Assembly (NCBI GenBank): GCA_003645745.1
Contig: QNCH01000047.1
Span: forward strand, 1-9,447
Direction of reading: 5' to 3'
Length of the DNA stretch: 9,447 nucleotides
Origin: Candidatus Omnitrophota bacterium
GTDB taxonomy: Bacteria; Omnitrophota; Gorgyraeia; B26-G9
The first letter of the stretch is position 1; each line of letters opens with the position of its first letter. Below, one piece after another: positions 1 to 6,227 of the stretch. A program made the position numbers and the translations under genes. Below the pieces are notes generated by a model that was not told the origin of the DNA, did not search any database, and was given only the letters and a program-made list of their open reading frames with translations.

Positions 1-242
1 AAAAATTTCCCGCCAATTAAATCTATGGGTTAAACAGGAATTTCCTGCGCCATGCTTTTACTTATCGCGCTAATATATTCGCTAATTGCAGATTGCACAG
101 ATTCCCTGCTCAAGCTCAGATGCGGCGAAAGCGTGTTCGTGCGGCATTGCGTAACAGGCATGCCCAAATTATTTTTCCCTGAAAATGTTGTTACCGGAGA
201 AATAAAAGCCCAGATTAAGATTATTGAAATTATTTTAAACAT
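1..242 (-). pseudogene. Short secretory-type hypothetical protein, possibly broken by an in-frame stop and cut by the window edge
   Basis: I do not recognise a family. An ATG at 242 opens a 70-residue frame ending in TAA at 32-30. The N-terminus (MFKIISIILIWAFISPVTTF) resembles a signal peptide: one Lys, then a hydrophobic stretch. The mature part contains CRTNTLSPHLSLSRESV and then a segment, SAISEYISAISKSMAQ, that could be an amphipathic helix. Beyond the TAA the same frame stays open to the window edge and reads PIDLIGGKF, which looks like ordinary protein, so this may be the start of a longer gene interrupted by a nonsense mutation or a base-call error. There is no clear Shine-Dalgarno sequence before the ATG. 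Orientation matches all other genes. It could equally be a chance frame or a genuine small secreted peptide. The opposite-strand frame at 52-288 is less protein-like. Confidence 0.35.
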
Positions 243-293
243 ATTTGTTTTTCTGTGTTGTATTTATAAAGAGAATCTTAATTATTAATAAAC

Positions 294-313
294 GGACAGG
301 TCACAACCTGTCC
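294..313. repeat. 20-bp REP-like palindrome, copy 1
   Basis: GGACAGGTCACAACCTGTCC has 8-bp arms GGACAGGT (294-301) and ACCTGTCC (306-313) around a 4-nt loop. It is preceded by TAATAAAC and followed by CTACAG. Those flanks are shared with other palindromes in this window whose core sequence differs. It lies between the ABC transporter gene and the short frame at the left edge. It could act as a transcript-stabilising or attenuating hairpin, but nothing in the sequence shows this. Confidence 0.75.
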
Positions 314-337
314 CTACAGATAAAAATTAAATCATTG

Positions 338-354
338 TTATACTCAAACGTAAT
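338..354. repeat. 17-bp exact repeat, copy A
   Basis: TTATACTCAAACGTAAT occurs here and at 7303-7319. Read on the minus strand it contains TATAAC, one base from a -10 box, 96 bp ahead of the ATG at 242. This copy also forms half of an inverted repeat (TACTCAAA at 341-348 with TTTGAGT at 358-364), which the other copy does not. It may be a promoter core for the leftmost frame or a dispersed element. Confidence 0.55.
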
Positions 355-424
355 AGATTTGAGTGTATATTAAGCATATATCATTATAAATGTTTTTACA
401 AATTGAGTGGGATAATATTTTTTT

Positions 425-474
425 GGGCAGGGGGGGCTCCCCGTAGGCGCGAATAAAAACAACACAACGCCTAC
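425..474. repeat. Degenerate GC-rich palindrome plus 7-bp stem overlapping the ABC transporter stop codon
   Basis: Positions 425-442 (GGGCAGGGGGGGCTCCCC) resemble the repeat at 2320-2339 read on the other strand: both contain GGC, A or G, a G-run, then CT and a C-run. Adjacent to it, GTAGGCG (443-449) pairs with CGCCTAC (468-474) across an 18-nt loop. The second arm includes the stop codon (473-471) of the ABC transporter gene. The RNA from the minus strand would therefore end in a small hairpin followed by a G/C-rich one, but with an A-run rather than a U-run after it, so it is not a standard terminator. Confidence 0.45.
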
Positions 475-2258
475 ACCATAAATTCTAAGTCAAAAAGTTT
501 TTTATAAATTCCTGCTGCTTTTAAAAGCTGGTTATGCGTGCCTGTTTCAACAATTCTGCCTTTGTCTAAGACAATAATTTTGTTGGCTTTTTTTACAGTT
601 GAAAGGCGGTGAGCGATTACAATTGCAGTGCGGTTTATCATTAAAGTATCTAATGCTTTTTGCACGATCATAGTTGATTCCGCGTCTAGCTGAGAAGTTG
701 CTTCGTCTAAAATTAAAATTGGCGGATTATTCAGCACTGCCCTGGCAATAGATAACCTTTGTTTTTGCCCGCCAGATAGTTTCATCCCCATATCTCCGAT
801 ATATGTATCATAACCTTGCGGTAAATTCCTGATAAATTCATCTGCTAAAGCAATTTTCGCGGCATTAATTACTTCGCTAATGTCCGCATCCTGCCTGCTG
901 TAAGCAATATTATTACGCACACTATCATTAAAAAGAAAAAGATCCTGGCTGACTATGCCTATTTGCTGCCTTAAAGACTTAATTTGTATATCCTTTAAAT
1001 TAAAGCCGTCTATTTTAATCGCGCCTTTTGTTGGATCGTAAAAACGCGCAACTAAATTGACTAATGTTGTTTTTCCTGAGCCGCTTGCCCCCACTAAAGC
1101 AATGGCTTCGCCTTTTTTTATTTCTAAATTTAAATCTTTGATTACCAGTTTATCTTTATAAGCAAAGTTTATATTTTCAAAGCAAATATTTTTTTTAAGT
1201 AAAGGTAATTCTATCGCATCTTTTTTTTCCATTACTTTTATCGGAGCGTCAAGTATTTCAAATATTCTTTTTGCTGCAGCTAAGCCCTGCTGATTAATGC
1301 TATGCACTTCACTCAGCCTGCGGCACGGCCTGATTAAAGACATTAACGCGCTCATAAAAAAAATAAAGACACCTAAAGACATTCTTCCGCTGATCACTTC
1401 CTGCCCGCCAAAAAAAAGCACTAAAATCCCGCCGCAAGCGCCGATCATCTCAACAAAAGGGCCTAAAGCAATCACGCGTTTTTGCATTTTCATTATACTT
1501 TTGTAAAAAGAAAAATTTTGCTCTGCTACTTTTTTTATTTCTGCGTTCTCCTGAGAAAAAGCTTTTACAATTTTAATCCCAGAGATTGTTTCAAACAACC
1601 GATTGTTTAATCCAGCCATTTTATTCTGCACTTGCGTACTTATTTTTTTGATCATCTTGCCAACCCTGATCACTGGATAAACAACTATGGTTAAGATGCA
1701 GATAACAAGCAATGCCCCTTTCCAATTAATATAAAAAACAATTATATTTAAAAATATAAACATTAATAACTGATAAACCATATCTGTTAAGCCTACAGAG
1801 ATCGTGCCTTTAATTATTTGCACATCATAGGTAATCCTGGAAACTAAAGAGCCTATCGCTGTTTCTGTAAAATAATCCAAAGAAAATGCCTGAACTTTGC
1901 GATAAAGTGCGTTTCTAATGTCACGCACTACTAATTGGCTTAATTTTGTCACAAAATATGTACGGCAAAAAATAAAAATGCTTTTAAACAGAAAAAGTAT
2001 GAGCATCGTAATTGAAACAAAATAGAGCATAGTTAATGCGGGGACTTGATTAATACGGTTAATTAGATGTGTTAAAAATGCGGGCAGTTCGCGGTTAATA
2101 ACAATTTGATGTTGTCCTAACACATTATCACTTAATGGCACAAGCACACTTAATGAAGCGCTGTCAAAAAGAGCTGCAAATACCAGAAAAAAAATCGACA
2201 GAAATAGTATTGATTTATGCGGCTTAATAAATGAAAGCAAGCGTAAATATAATTTCAT
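471..2258 (-). CDS. ABC exporter, fused membrane and ATPase domains (MsbA-like lipid/multidrug type)
   Basis: Half-transporter of 595 residues, the usual length for the MsbA/LmrA class, expected to act as an inner-membrane homodimer. Residues 1-310 are the membrane domain, with hydrophobic segments near 18-40, 75-97, 158-178, 181-195, 270-285 and 294-310. Residues about 355-595 are the nucleotide-binding domain: Walker A GASGSGKTT (390-398), Q-loop Gln438, signature LSGGQ (494-498), Walker B ILILDEAT (514-521, catalytic Glu519) and switch His550. All ATPase motifs are intact. The substrate cannot be read from the sequence; MsbA-type lipid A flipping is reasonable for a diderm, and a drug or peptide exporter is the alternative. 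It starts 47 bp after rdgB with only a weak AAAGAT-like ribosome site, and is probably the distal gene of the transcript. Its TAG stop sits inside a potential hairpin. Confidence 0.9.
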   Translation of the reverse strand: MKLYLRLLSFIKPHKSILFLSIFFLVFAALFDSASLSVLVPLSDNVLGQHQIVINRELPAFLTHLINRINQVPALTMLYFVSITMLILFLFKSIFIFCRTYFVTKLSQLVVRDIRNALYRKVQAFSLDYFTETAIGSLVSRITYDVQIIKGTISVGLTDMVYQLLMFIFLNIIVFYINWKGALLVICILTIVVYPVIRVGKMIKKISTQVQNKMAGLNNRLFETISGIKIVKAFSQENAEIKKVAEQNFSFYKSIMKMQKRVIALGPFVEMIGACGGILVLFFGGQEVISGRMSLGVFIFFMSALMSLIRPCRRLSEVHSINQQGLAAAKRIFEILDAPIKVMEKKDAIELPLLKKNICFENINFAYKDKLVIKDLNLEIKKGEAIALVGASGSGKTTLVNLVARFYDPTKGAIKIDGFNLKDIQIKSLRQQIGIVSQDLFLFNDSVRNNIAYSRQDADISEVINAAKIALADEFIRNLPQGYDTYIGDMGMKLSGGQKQRLSIARAVLNNPPILILDEATSQLDAESTMIVQKALDTLMINRTAIVIAHRLSTVKKANKIIVLDKGRIVETGTHNQLLKAAGIYKKLFDLEFMV

Positions 2259-2305
2259 ATCATCTTTATCACAATCGGCAAACCCTTCATTATTAATTTT
2301 TGTTA

Positions 2306-2938
2306 TTAACGATATTCCCGGGCGGGAAGCCCCCCGCCCCTACGTTGCGAGATATAATCTAAAATTATCTTTTTCGCTTTGATAAATGCTTTTGCCCTAT
2401 GGCTGATCCGATTTTTTACCTCTGCTGAAAGCTGTGCGAATGTTTGTTGAAAATCTGGGGCAATAAATAAAGGGTCATAGCCAAAGCCATTTTCCCCTTT
2501 CAATTCTGTGCTAATTATGCCTTCATACGTTCCCCGCACAATACTAATTACCCCGCGCGCATCCGCTATAGCCACACAACAGACAAATTGCGCGGTTCTT
2601 TTATTAAAAGGCACATCTTTTAAAAGCTCAAGTAATTTTTTGTTATTACTGGCATATGTAGCGTTTTGCCCGGAAAACCTTGCGGAATAAACACCTGGTT
2701 CGCCTGACAACGCGTCCACCATAAGCCCTGAATCATCCGCGACAGTTAAGTTGTTTACGATTTTCGCAATAGTCAAAGCTTTTTTTGCCGCGTTATCAGC
2801 AAAACTATCACGGTCTTCTACTACTAACGGCAAATCAGTAAAATTATCTAAGCTGGCCAGCTCGATCTGAGGGCCTTTTAAAATTCTGCTGATTTCCTTA
2901 AATTTATTTTTATTACGTGTTGAAATAACTATTTTCAT
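2306..2938 (-). CDS. rdgB: XTP/dITP diphosphatase (RdgB/HAM1 family)
   Basis: Hydrolyses non-canonical purine triphosphates (dITP, XTP, ITP) to the monophosphate plus pyrophosphate, keeping deaminated purines out of nucleic acids. The 210-residue protein has the family hallmarks: N-terminal STRNKNKFKE (6-15) for the nucleotide phosphates, DDSGL (68-72) with catalytic Asp69, a PGVYSARF segment (81-88), the ENGFGYDP loop (149-156) for base recognition, and SHR (179-181) near the C-terminus. Family proteins usually end soon after this. Here the last 12 residues (199-210, RRGGGLPAREYR) are encoded by a palindromic repeat, and the stop codon lies in the flank of that repeat. The enzyme core is complete, so activity is expected. 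Pairing with rph upstream is common in bacteria. There is no strong ribosome site before the ATG. Confidence 0.95.
   Translation of the reverse strand: MKIVISTRNKNKFKEISRILKGPQIELASLDNFTDLPLVVEDRDSFADNAAKKALTIAKIVNNLTVADDSGLMVDALSGEPGVYSARFSGQNATYASNNKKLLELLKDVPFNKRTAQFVCCVAIADARGVISIVRGTYEGIISTELKGENGFGYDPLFIAPDFQQTFAQLSAEVKNRISHRAKAFIKAKKIILDYISQRRGGGLPAREYR
2320..2343. repeat. REP-like palindrome, copy 3, inside the 3' end of rdgB
   Basis: GGGCGGGAAGCCCCCCGCCC (2320-2339) has 7-bp arms GGGCGGG and CCCGCCC around a 6-nt loop, followed by C and CTAC (2340-2343). Upstream is TTATTAAC (2303-2310). The CTAC end and the TTAAC-type flank match the other palindromes. Read on the minus strand the element supplies most of codons 199-207 of rdgB, and TTAA of the flank supplies its stop codon. 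Confidence 0.7.
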
Positions 2939-2954
2939 ATTAGTCTTTATTAAA

Positions 2955-2974
2955 GGACAGAGCGTGCCTTGTCC
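2955..2974. repeat. REP-like palindrome, copy 4, in the rdgB leader
   Basis: GGACAGAGCGTGCCTTGTCC is a near-palindrome: five outer pairs, then a G-T wobble, one mismatch and two more pairs. It is preceded by TTATTAAA, like copy 1, and lies 17 bp upstream of the rdgB ATG. In the mRNA it would form a hairpin just ahead of the translation start and could reduce or shield initiation. That effect is inference. Confidence 0.6.
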
Positions 2975-2982
2975 ATGGATTA

Positions 2983-3012
2983 TTGATAATTATTATTCGT
3001 TACGATTATCAA
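2983..3012. repeat. AT-rich inverted repeat between two REP-like palindromes
   Basis: TTGATAAT (2983-2990) is complementary to ATTATCAA (3005-3012), giving an 8-bp stem with a 14-nt loop. It sits between the palindromes at 2955-2974 and 3026-3045, so the whole rph-rdgB gap (2939-3055) is palindrome, stem-loop, palindrome. Confidence 0.55.
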
Positions 3013-3025
3013 AATTATTCTATAG

Positions 3026-3045
3026 GGTACGGGCATGCCCGTACC
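3026..3045. repeat. REP-like perfect palindrome, copy 5, after rph
   Basis: GGTACGGGCATGCCCGTACC is a perfect 20-bp palindrome with no mismatch. On the minus strand it is preceded by GAGTTAAC and followed by CTATAG, matching the flanks of copy 1, so it is oriented opposite to copies 1 and 4. It begins 10 bp past the rph stop codon. Confidence 0.8.
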
Positions 3046-3055
3046 GTTAACTCGC

Positions 3056-3796
3056 CTACCTGAACCCAACGAGATCAAGCTCAGGCAAAACCTGTGTCTG
3101 CAATTTAATCAACTCAAGTATGCCTTTTTTAGCCAGCTTAAGCAAATCTATTAATTGTTCATTGGAAAAAGAATTTTTCTCCGCAGTGCCCTGCAATTCT
3201 ATAAACTTACCTTGAGAATTCATCACTACATTCATATCCACGTCACAATGAGAATCTTCCTGAAAATCTAAATCTAACATTGCCTGTCCATTCACAATGC
3301 CCACACTTATTGCTGCAGCAATTGTACGCACTGGAATAACTTTAATCGCGCCCTTTGCGTGTAATCCAGCTAAAGCGGAAACCAGAGCGACAAAACCACC
3401 TGTAATCGCAGCTGTGCGCGTACCTCCATCTGCCTGCAGCACATCACAATCAATACGCAAAGTTTTTTCGCCTAATTTAGACAAATCAACAACTGAACGC
3501 AAAGAACGGCCGACAAGCCTTTGAATTTCCTGTGTGCGGCCGCTGGGTTTTCCAACAATAGCTTCACGGTTAATTCTGGTTTTACACGATCTTGGAAGCA
3601 TTCCATATTCAGCAGTAATCCAGCCTGTCCCTTTATCTTTTAAAAAAGGCGGCACTTTATTGTCTATAGATGCGGTACACACTACATGAGTATCACCAAA
3701 TTCGACTAAACAAGAACCTTCCGCGTATTTTATAAAATCTGTAGAAATTTTTACTGGGCGCAGAACATCAAAATTTCTTTTATTAGCCCTATTCAT
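3056..3796 (-). CDS. rph: Ribonuclease PH
   Basis: Phosphate-dependent 3'-5' exoribonuclease that trims tRNA 3' ends and other RNA tails; normally a hexameric cytoplasmic ring. From the chosen start the protein has 246 residues, close to the family's usual 240 or so. Recognisable blocks are N-terminal RPVKI with GSCLVEFGDTHVVCTAS (27-43), GWITAEYGMLPRS (58-70), the basic phosphate/RNA-binding stretch RINREAIVGKPSGRTQEIQR (74-93), GRSLRSVVD (96-104), DCDVLQADGGTRTAAITG (116-133), and the acidic catalytic region LDLDFQEDSHCDVDMNVV (174-191). The ATG at 3796 is chosen because AAGGAGG lies 8 bases ahead; a TTG at 3820 in the same frame would put that ribosome site inside the gene. It overlaps the end of the hydratase beta gene by 8 bp. 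Confidence 0.96.
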   Translation of the reverse strand: MNRANKRNFDVLRPVKISTDFIKYAEGSCLVEFGDTHVVCTASIDNKVPPFLKDKGTGWITAEYGMLPRSCKTRINREAIVGKPSGRTQEIQRLVGRSLRSVVDLSKLGEKTLRIDCDVLQADGGTRTAAITGGFVALVSALAGLHAKGAIKVIPVRTIAAAISVGIVNGQAMLDLDFQEDSHCDVDMNVVMNSQGKFIELQGTAEKNSFSNEQLIDLLKLAKKGILELIKLQTQVLPELDLVGFR

Positions 3797-4310
3797 AAAT
3801 TGTTCCTCCTTGCGCGTCAATTGCTGTAATTAATGGAAATTTCTCAACTTCAAAAGCAAAAACCGCTTCTGTGCCTAACTCAGCAAAACAAATTAACTTT
3901 TTACTTTTCACACATTGGCTTAAAAGCGCGCCGCAGCCAGCATAAGTAGAAAAATAAACTGCCTGATATTTTTTTATTGCAGCAATCACCTCTGCGCAGC
4001 GCTGTCCTTTGCCAATCATAGCAAGTATCCCCTTGCTTAAAAGCTGAGGGGTAAAACTATCCATACGGCTGGAAGTTGTTGGGCCGCAAGCGCCAACCAC
4101 TTGCCCATGCAGCGCTGGAGTAGGCCCGCAATAATAAATTACCTTGTCTTTTAAATCAAAAGGCAACGGCTTTTTTGCTTTAATTAAATCCAGGAGCTTT
4201 TTATGCGCCTGGTCCCTTGCTGTATATAAGATACCGCTAAATAGAATAAAATCCCCTGCTTTTAAAACTTTAATTACATCTTTTGTTAAATGCCGGATAA
4301 CCTTTTCCAT
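3789..4310 (-). CDS. Class I fumarate hydratase-type enzyme, beta (C-terminal) subunit
   Basis: Small subunit of the two-subunit, oxygen-sensitive iron-sulfur hydro-lyases (fumarate to malate; L-tartrate dehydratase is a close relative). From the ATG at 4310 it has 173 residues, normal for a split beta subunit. Family blocks visible are YYCGPTPA (59-66), VGACGPTTSSRMD (72-84), IGKG (99-102), YAGCGALL (123-130), AELGTEAVFAFEV (143-155) and the end IDAQGGTIYE (164-173). The start is fixed by a TAATG overlap with the alpha gene, which shares one base. A longer frame open to 4415 would run back into alpha and adds unrelated sequence. The adjacent alpha gene completes the enzyme. Fumarase is the likelier activity given no tartrate genes nearby, but sequence alone does not separate the two. 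Confidence 0.9.
   Translation of the reverse strand: MEKVIRHLTKDVIKVLKAGDFILFSGILYTARDQAHKKLLDLIKAKKPLPFDLKDKVIYYCGPTPALHGQVVGACGPTTSSRMDSFTPQLLSKGILAMIGKGQRCAEVIAAIKKYQAVYFSTYAGCGALLSQCVKSKKLICFAELGTEAVFAFEVEKFPLITAIDAQGGTIYE
3804..3810 (-). promoter_or_regulatory. Strong Shine-Dalgarno site that fixes the rph start
   Basis: The minus strand reads AAGGAGG, then AACAATTT, then ATG at 3796. It is the strongest ribosome-binding site in the window and lies inside the upstream hydratase beta coding region. It suggests rph is translated independently rather than only by coupling. Confidence 0.85.
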
Positions 4311-5146
4311 TAAATAACCACGCTTCCTGAACGCAAAGCATGGCAGCTTATATTTACTGCCGCAGGCAAGCCCGCGATATGTGTTGGGTGTGTTAATATC
4401 TTTATGCCTAAACAAGTGATTTTTCCGCCCAGCCCCATTGCCCCAATTTTCAATTTATTTATTCTCTGCAACAAATTTGTTTCCATTGCCGCAATTTTTG
4501 CGTTTGATTTTTTATCTATAGGCAACAGCAATGCTTTTTTGGCTAAAAGACAGGCAAAATCCTGAGTTCCCCCAATACCAATGCCAATAATATAAGGAGG
4601 ACACGCGCTTGCCCCTGCAAGTGCCACGCTTTGCACAATAAAATCGGAGATCTCATCCCAGGAGCTTGTGGGATTAAACATCTTTACTTGTGCTTTATTC
4701 TCAGAGCCAAACCCTTTAGGCAAAAGACTAATCTTTATTTTTCCCCCATTTACAATATCTGTATGCACTATCGCCGGCTTATATTCAGGTTTATACTGCC
4801 TGAGGATAGGGTCCCTTTGCAGAGATGCCCTTAAACAACCTTGCCGATAAGCCTGCGCCACAGAGTTTATAATGATTTCAGTAATATTTTGACCTATATA
4901 AACTTCCGCTCCTAATTCTAAAAAAACAACGGGCAATCCTGTATCCTGACAAATCGCAATAGATTTTTCTTGAGCAATTTCCGCATTTTTAATAATCGCG
5001 TTTAATGCTTTACGTGCCAGTGTTTTTGTTTCAAGCCGCAAAGCTTTTTTTAACGCGCTGAGTACATCAGGCCTCAGGTGCGTATTAACCTTAATTGAAA
5101 GGGATTTAACTTTATCTTCAATTATCTTAACGCTTACTTTTCGCAT
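4310..5146 (-). CDS. Class I fumarate hydratase-type enzyme, alpha (N-terminal) subunit
   Basis: Catalytic iron-sulfur subunit of 278 residues. Three cysteines are placed as expected for ligands of the single [4Fe-4S] cluster: Cys66 in AICQDTG (64-70), Cys182 in GASACPP (178-184) and Cys268 in NISCHALR (265-272). The spacings (116 and 86) are close to those in E. coli FumA. Other family blocks are IVHTDIVNGGKIKISLLPKG (126-145), GSENKAQVKMFNPT (147-160) and IGIGIGGTQDFACLLAKKAL (187-206). The gene overlaps the end of queF by 13 bp and the beta gene by one base, so queF, alpha and beta look translationally coupled. An oxygen-labile enzyme of this class fits an anaerobic or low-oxygen life. Tartrate dehydratase alpha is the main alternative reading. 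Confidence 0.91.
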   Translation of the reverse strand: MRKVSVKIIEDKVKSLSIKVNTHLRPDVLSALKKALRLETKTLARKALNAIIKNAEIAQEKSIAICQDTGLPVVFLELGAEVYIGQNITEIIINSVAQAYRQGCLRASLQRDPILRQYKPEYKPAIVHTDIVNGGKIKISLLPKGFGSENKAQVKMFNPTSSWDEISDFIVQSVALAGASACPPYIIGIGIGGTQDFACLLAKKALLLPIDKKSNAKIAAMETNLLQRINKLKIGAMGLGGKITCLGIKILTHPTHIAGLPAAVNISCHALRSGSVVI

Positions 5147-5547
5147 TTTTTTACATATTCAGCAGTAACGGTAGTTTTTATGCCTCCGCGTAAATTAAAT
5201 TCAGCACATAGTTTTACCTGACGCGGCCTGCAGGCTTTAACAAAATCAGATAACATTTTATTTGCCGCGTTCTCATGGAATATCCCTATATTACGATACG
5301 CGTTAATATAATATTTAAAAGATTTCAGCTCAATACAAACCAGATCTGGTTGATATTTAATTTTAATTTTCGCAAAATCAGGCAGCCCAGTTTTTGGGCA
5401 AATACAGGTAAATTCAGGCACTTCGAGTTCTATCCAATAATCTTTATCTGAATATAAATTAGTCCAGACTTCTATCTCGGGAAACTGATAATCTCTTATT
5501 TGAGCCTGCAAATTTTCATAACTACTTTGCTTCTTCGATTCTTCCAT
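5134..5547 (-). CDS. queF: NADPH-dependent 7-cyano-7-deazaguanine (preQ0) reductase
   Basis: Reduces the nitrile of preQ0 to the primary amine of preQ1 with two NADPH, the last step before tRNA insertion in bacteria. At 137 residues it is the short, unimodal form known from Bacillus, not the duplicated form of E. coli. Key residues align at a constant offset to B. subtilis QueF: nucleophile Cys50 in CPKTG (50-54), Asp57 in LPDFAKI, and His91-Glu92 in IGIFHENAAN, with IELKSFKYY (72-80) also matching the family. The start is fixed by a TAATG junction with queE (one shared base), and AGGGGTG stands 5 bases before the ATG. It is the fourth gene of the que run. Confidence 0.95.
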   Translation of the reverse strand: MEESKKQSSYENLQAQIRDYQFPEIEVWTNLYSDKDYWIELEVPEFTCICPKTGLPDFAKIKIKYQPDLVCIELKSFKYYINAYRNIGIFHENAANKMLSDFVKACRPRQVKLCAEFNLRGGIKTTVTAEYVKKCEK

Positions 5548-6227
5548 TACTGCACCCCTAAAATTTTATGCACTTGAGGTATTACTCGCACGTCAGGTAA
5601 TTGTTTACTTGCAAAAATGCTAAAACGCGTTATTTTATGCATTAGCCGCGCACCAAGTTCAAAACTATTTGGCTGAATTACAAAAATTATTCTCTGTTTA
5701 ACCAAATTTACTAAATCCACAGCTTTTTTAAAATCAGAAAAACTTGTGCTTAAACTAATCACTATTTTAACAAAACATTGCCTATGTGCGCATAATTTTA
5801 AAAATTTTTTATGCTCAGGCCAAAAAACACCTGCTTTCGCACTTGTCTGCAATTTAAAATCTAATGCCACAATGTCTATATATTGTTTTATTTTTGCAAA
5901 AGCATTATATAATATACCATTTGTTTCAAGATAAACAAAGCAATTCTTAAGCTCAACTCGCTGTAAAAACAGCTCAATAAAGTCAACCTGCAATAAAGGC
6001 TCGCCACCGGTTAAAGTAATTTGCGCGGCATTATGCATATGAGCTAAACGTGCGACCTTTTTTGCTAACTGCCCCACAGTATACGATTTAAACGCGTTAA
6101 TCTGAGTATCACAATAAACGCATTGAATATTACAGCCCGCGAACCTGACAAAAACCTGGCCAACCCCAACATAAGGGCCTTCGCCCTGAAAACTAAAAAA
6201 AATTTCCGCTACTTTTGCTTTAAGCAT
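5547..6227 (-). CDS. queE: 7-carboxy-7-deazaguanine synthase (radical SAM)
   Basis: Radical S-adenosylmethionine enzyme that contracts the ring of 6-carboxytetrahydropterin to 7-carboxy-7-deazaguanine; Mg2+-dependent. The 226-residue protein begins with the QueE signature EIFFSFQGEGPYVGVGQVFV (8-27). The cluster motif is C-x3-C-x2-C: Cys32, Cys36 and Cys39 in AGCNIQCVYCDT, the CX3CX2C spacing of classical radical SAM enzymes. The SAM-binding GGEP motif is in LTGGEPLLQ (72-80), and VALDFK-type and VIQPN-type strands follow (residues about 120-185). It overlaps queC by 8 bp and queF by one. The ribosome site is poor, so coupling to queC is likely. Confidence 0.95.
   Translation of the reverse strand: MLKAKVAEIFFSFQGEGPYVGVGQVFVRFAGCNIQCVYCDTQINAFKSYTVGQLAKKVARLAHMHNAAQITLTGGEPLLQVDFIELFLQRVELKNCFVYLETNGILYNAFAKIKQYIDIVALDFKLQTSAKAGVFWPEHKKFLKLCAHRQCFVKIVISLSTSFSDFKKAVDLVNLVKQRIIFVIQPNSFELGARLMHKITRFSIFASKQLPDVRVIPQVHKILGVQ

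Larger units (their letters stand above)
243..470. other. 228-bp intergenic stretch carrying palindromes, no gene
   Basis: No convincing coding frame lies here. The stretch holds a 20-bp palindrome (294-313), an imperfect inverted repeat TACTCAAA/TTTGAGT (341-348 and 358-364), one copy of a 17-bp repeat (338-354), and a G/C-rich degenerate palindrome (425-446) just after the ABC transporter stop codon. I see no T-tract placed to make a canonical intrinsic terminator for the leftward operon. Confidence 0.6.

Noticed and set aside
52..288. Plus-strand frame of 78 codons at the left edge
   Set aside because: It lies opposite the minus-strand frame with a signal-peptide-like start, has an odd Cys-rich composition, no ribosome site, and runs against the direction of all other genes.
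3797..3820. Longer rph start at a TTG (3820)
   Set aside because: The AAGGAGG ribosome site lies between this codon and the ATG at 3796, and the family starts near the ATG.
4311..4415. Longer start for the hydratase beta subunit at 4415
   Set aside because: The extra residues are an out-of-frame reading of the alpha gene; the TAATG junction at 4312-4308 is the natural start.
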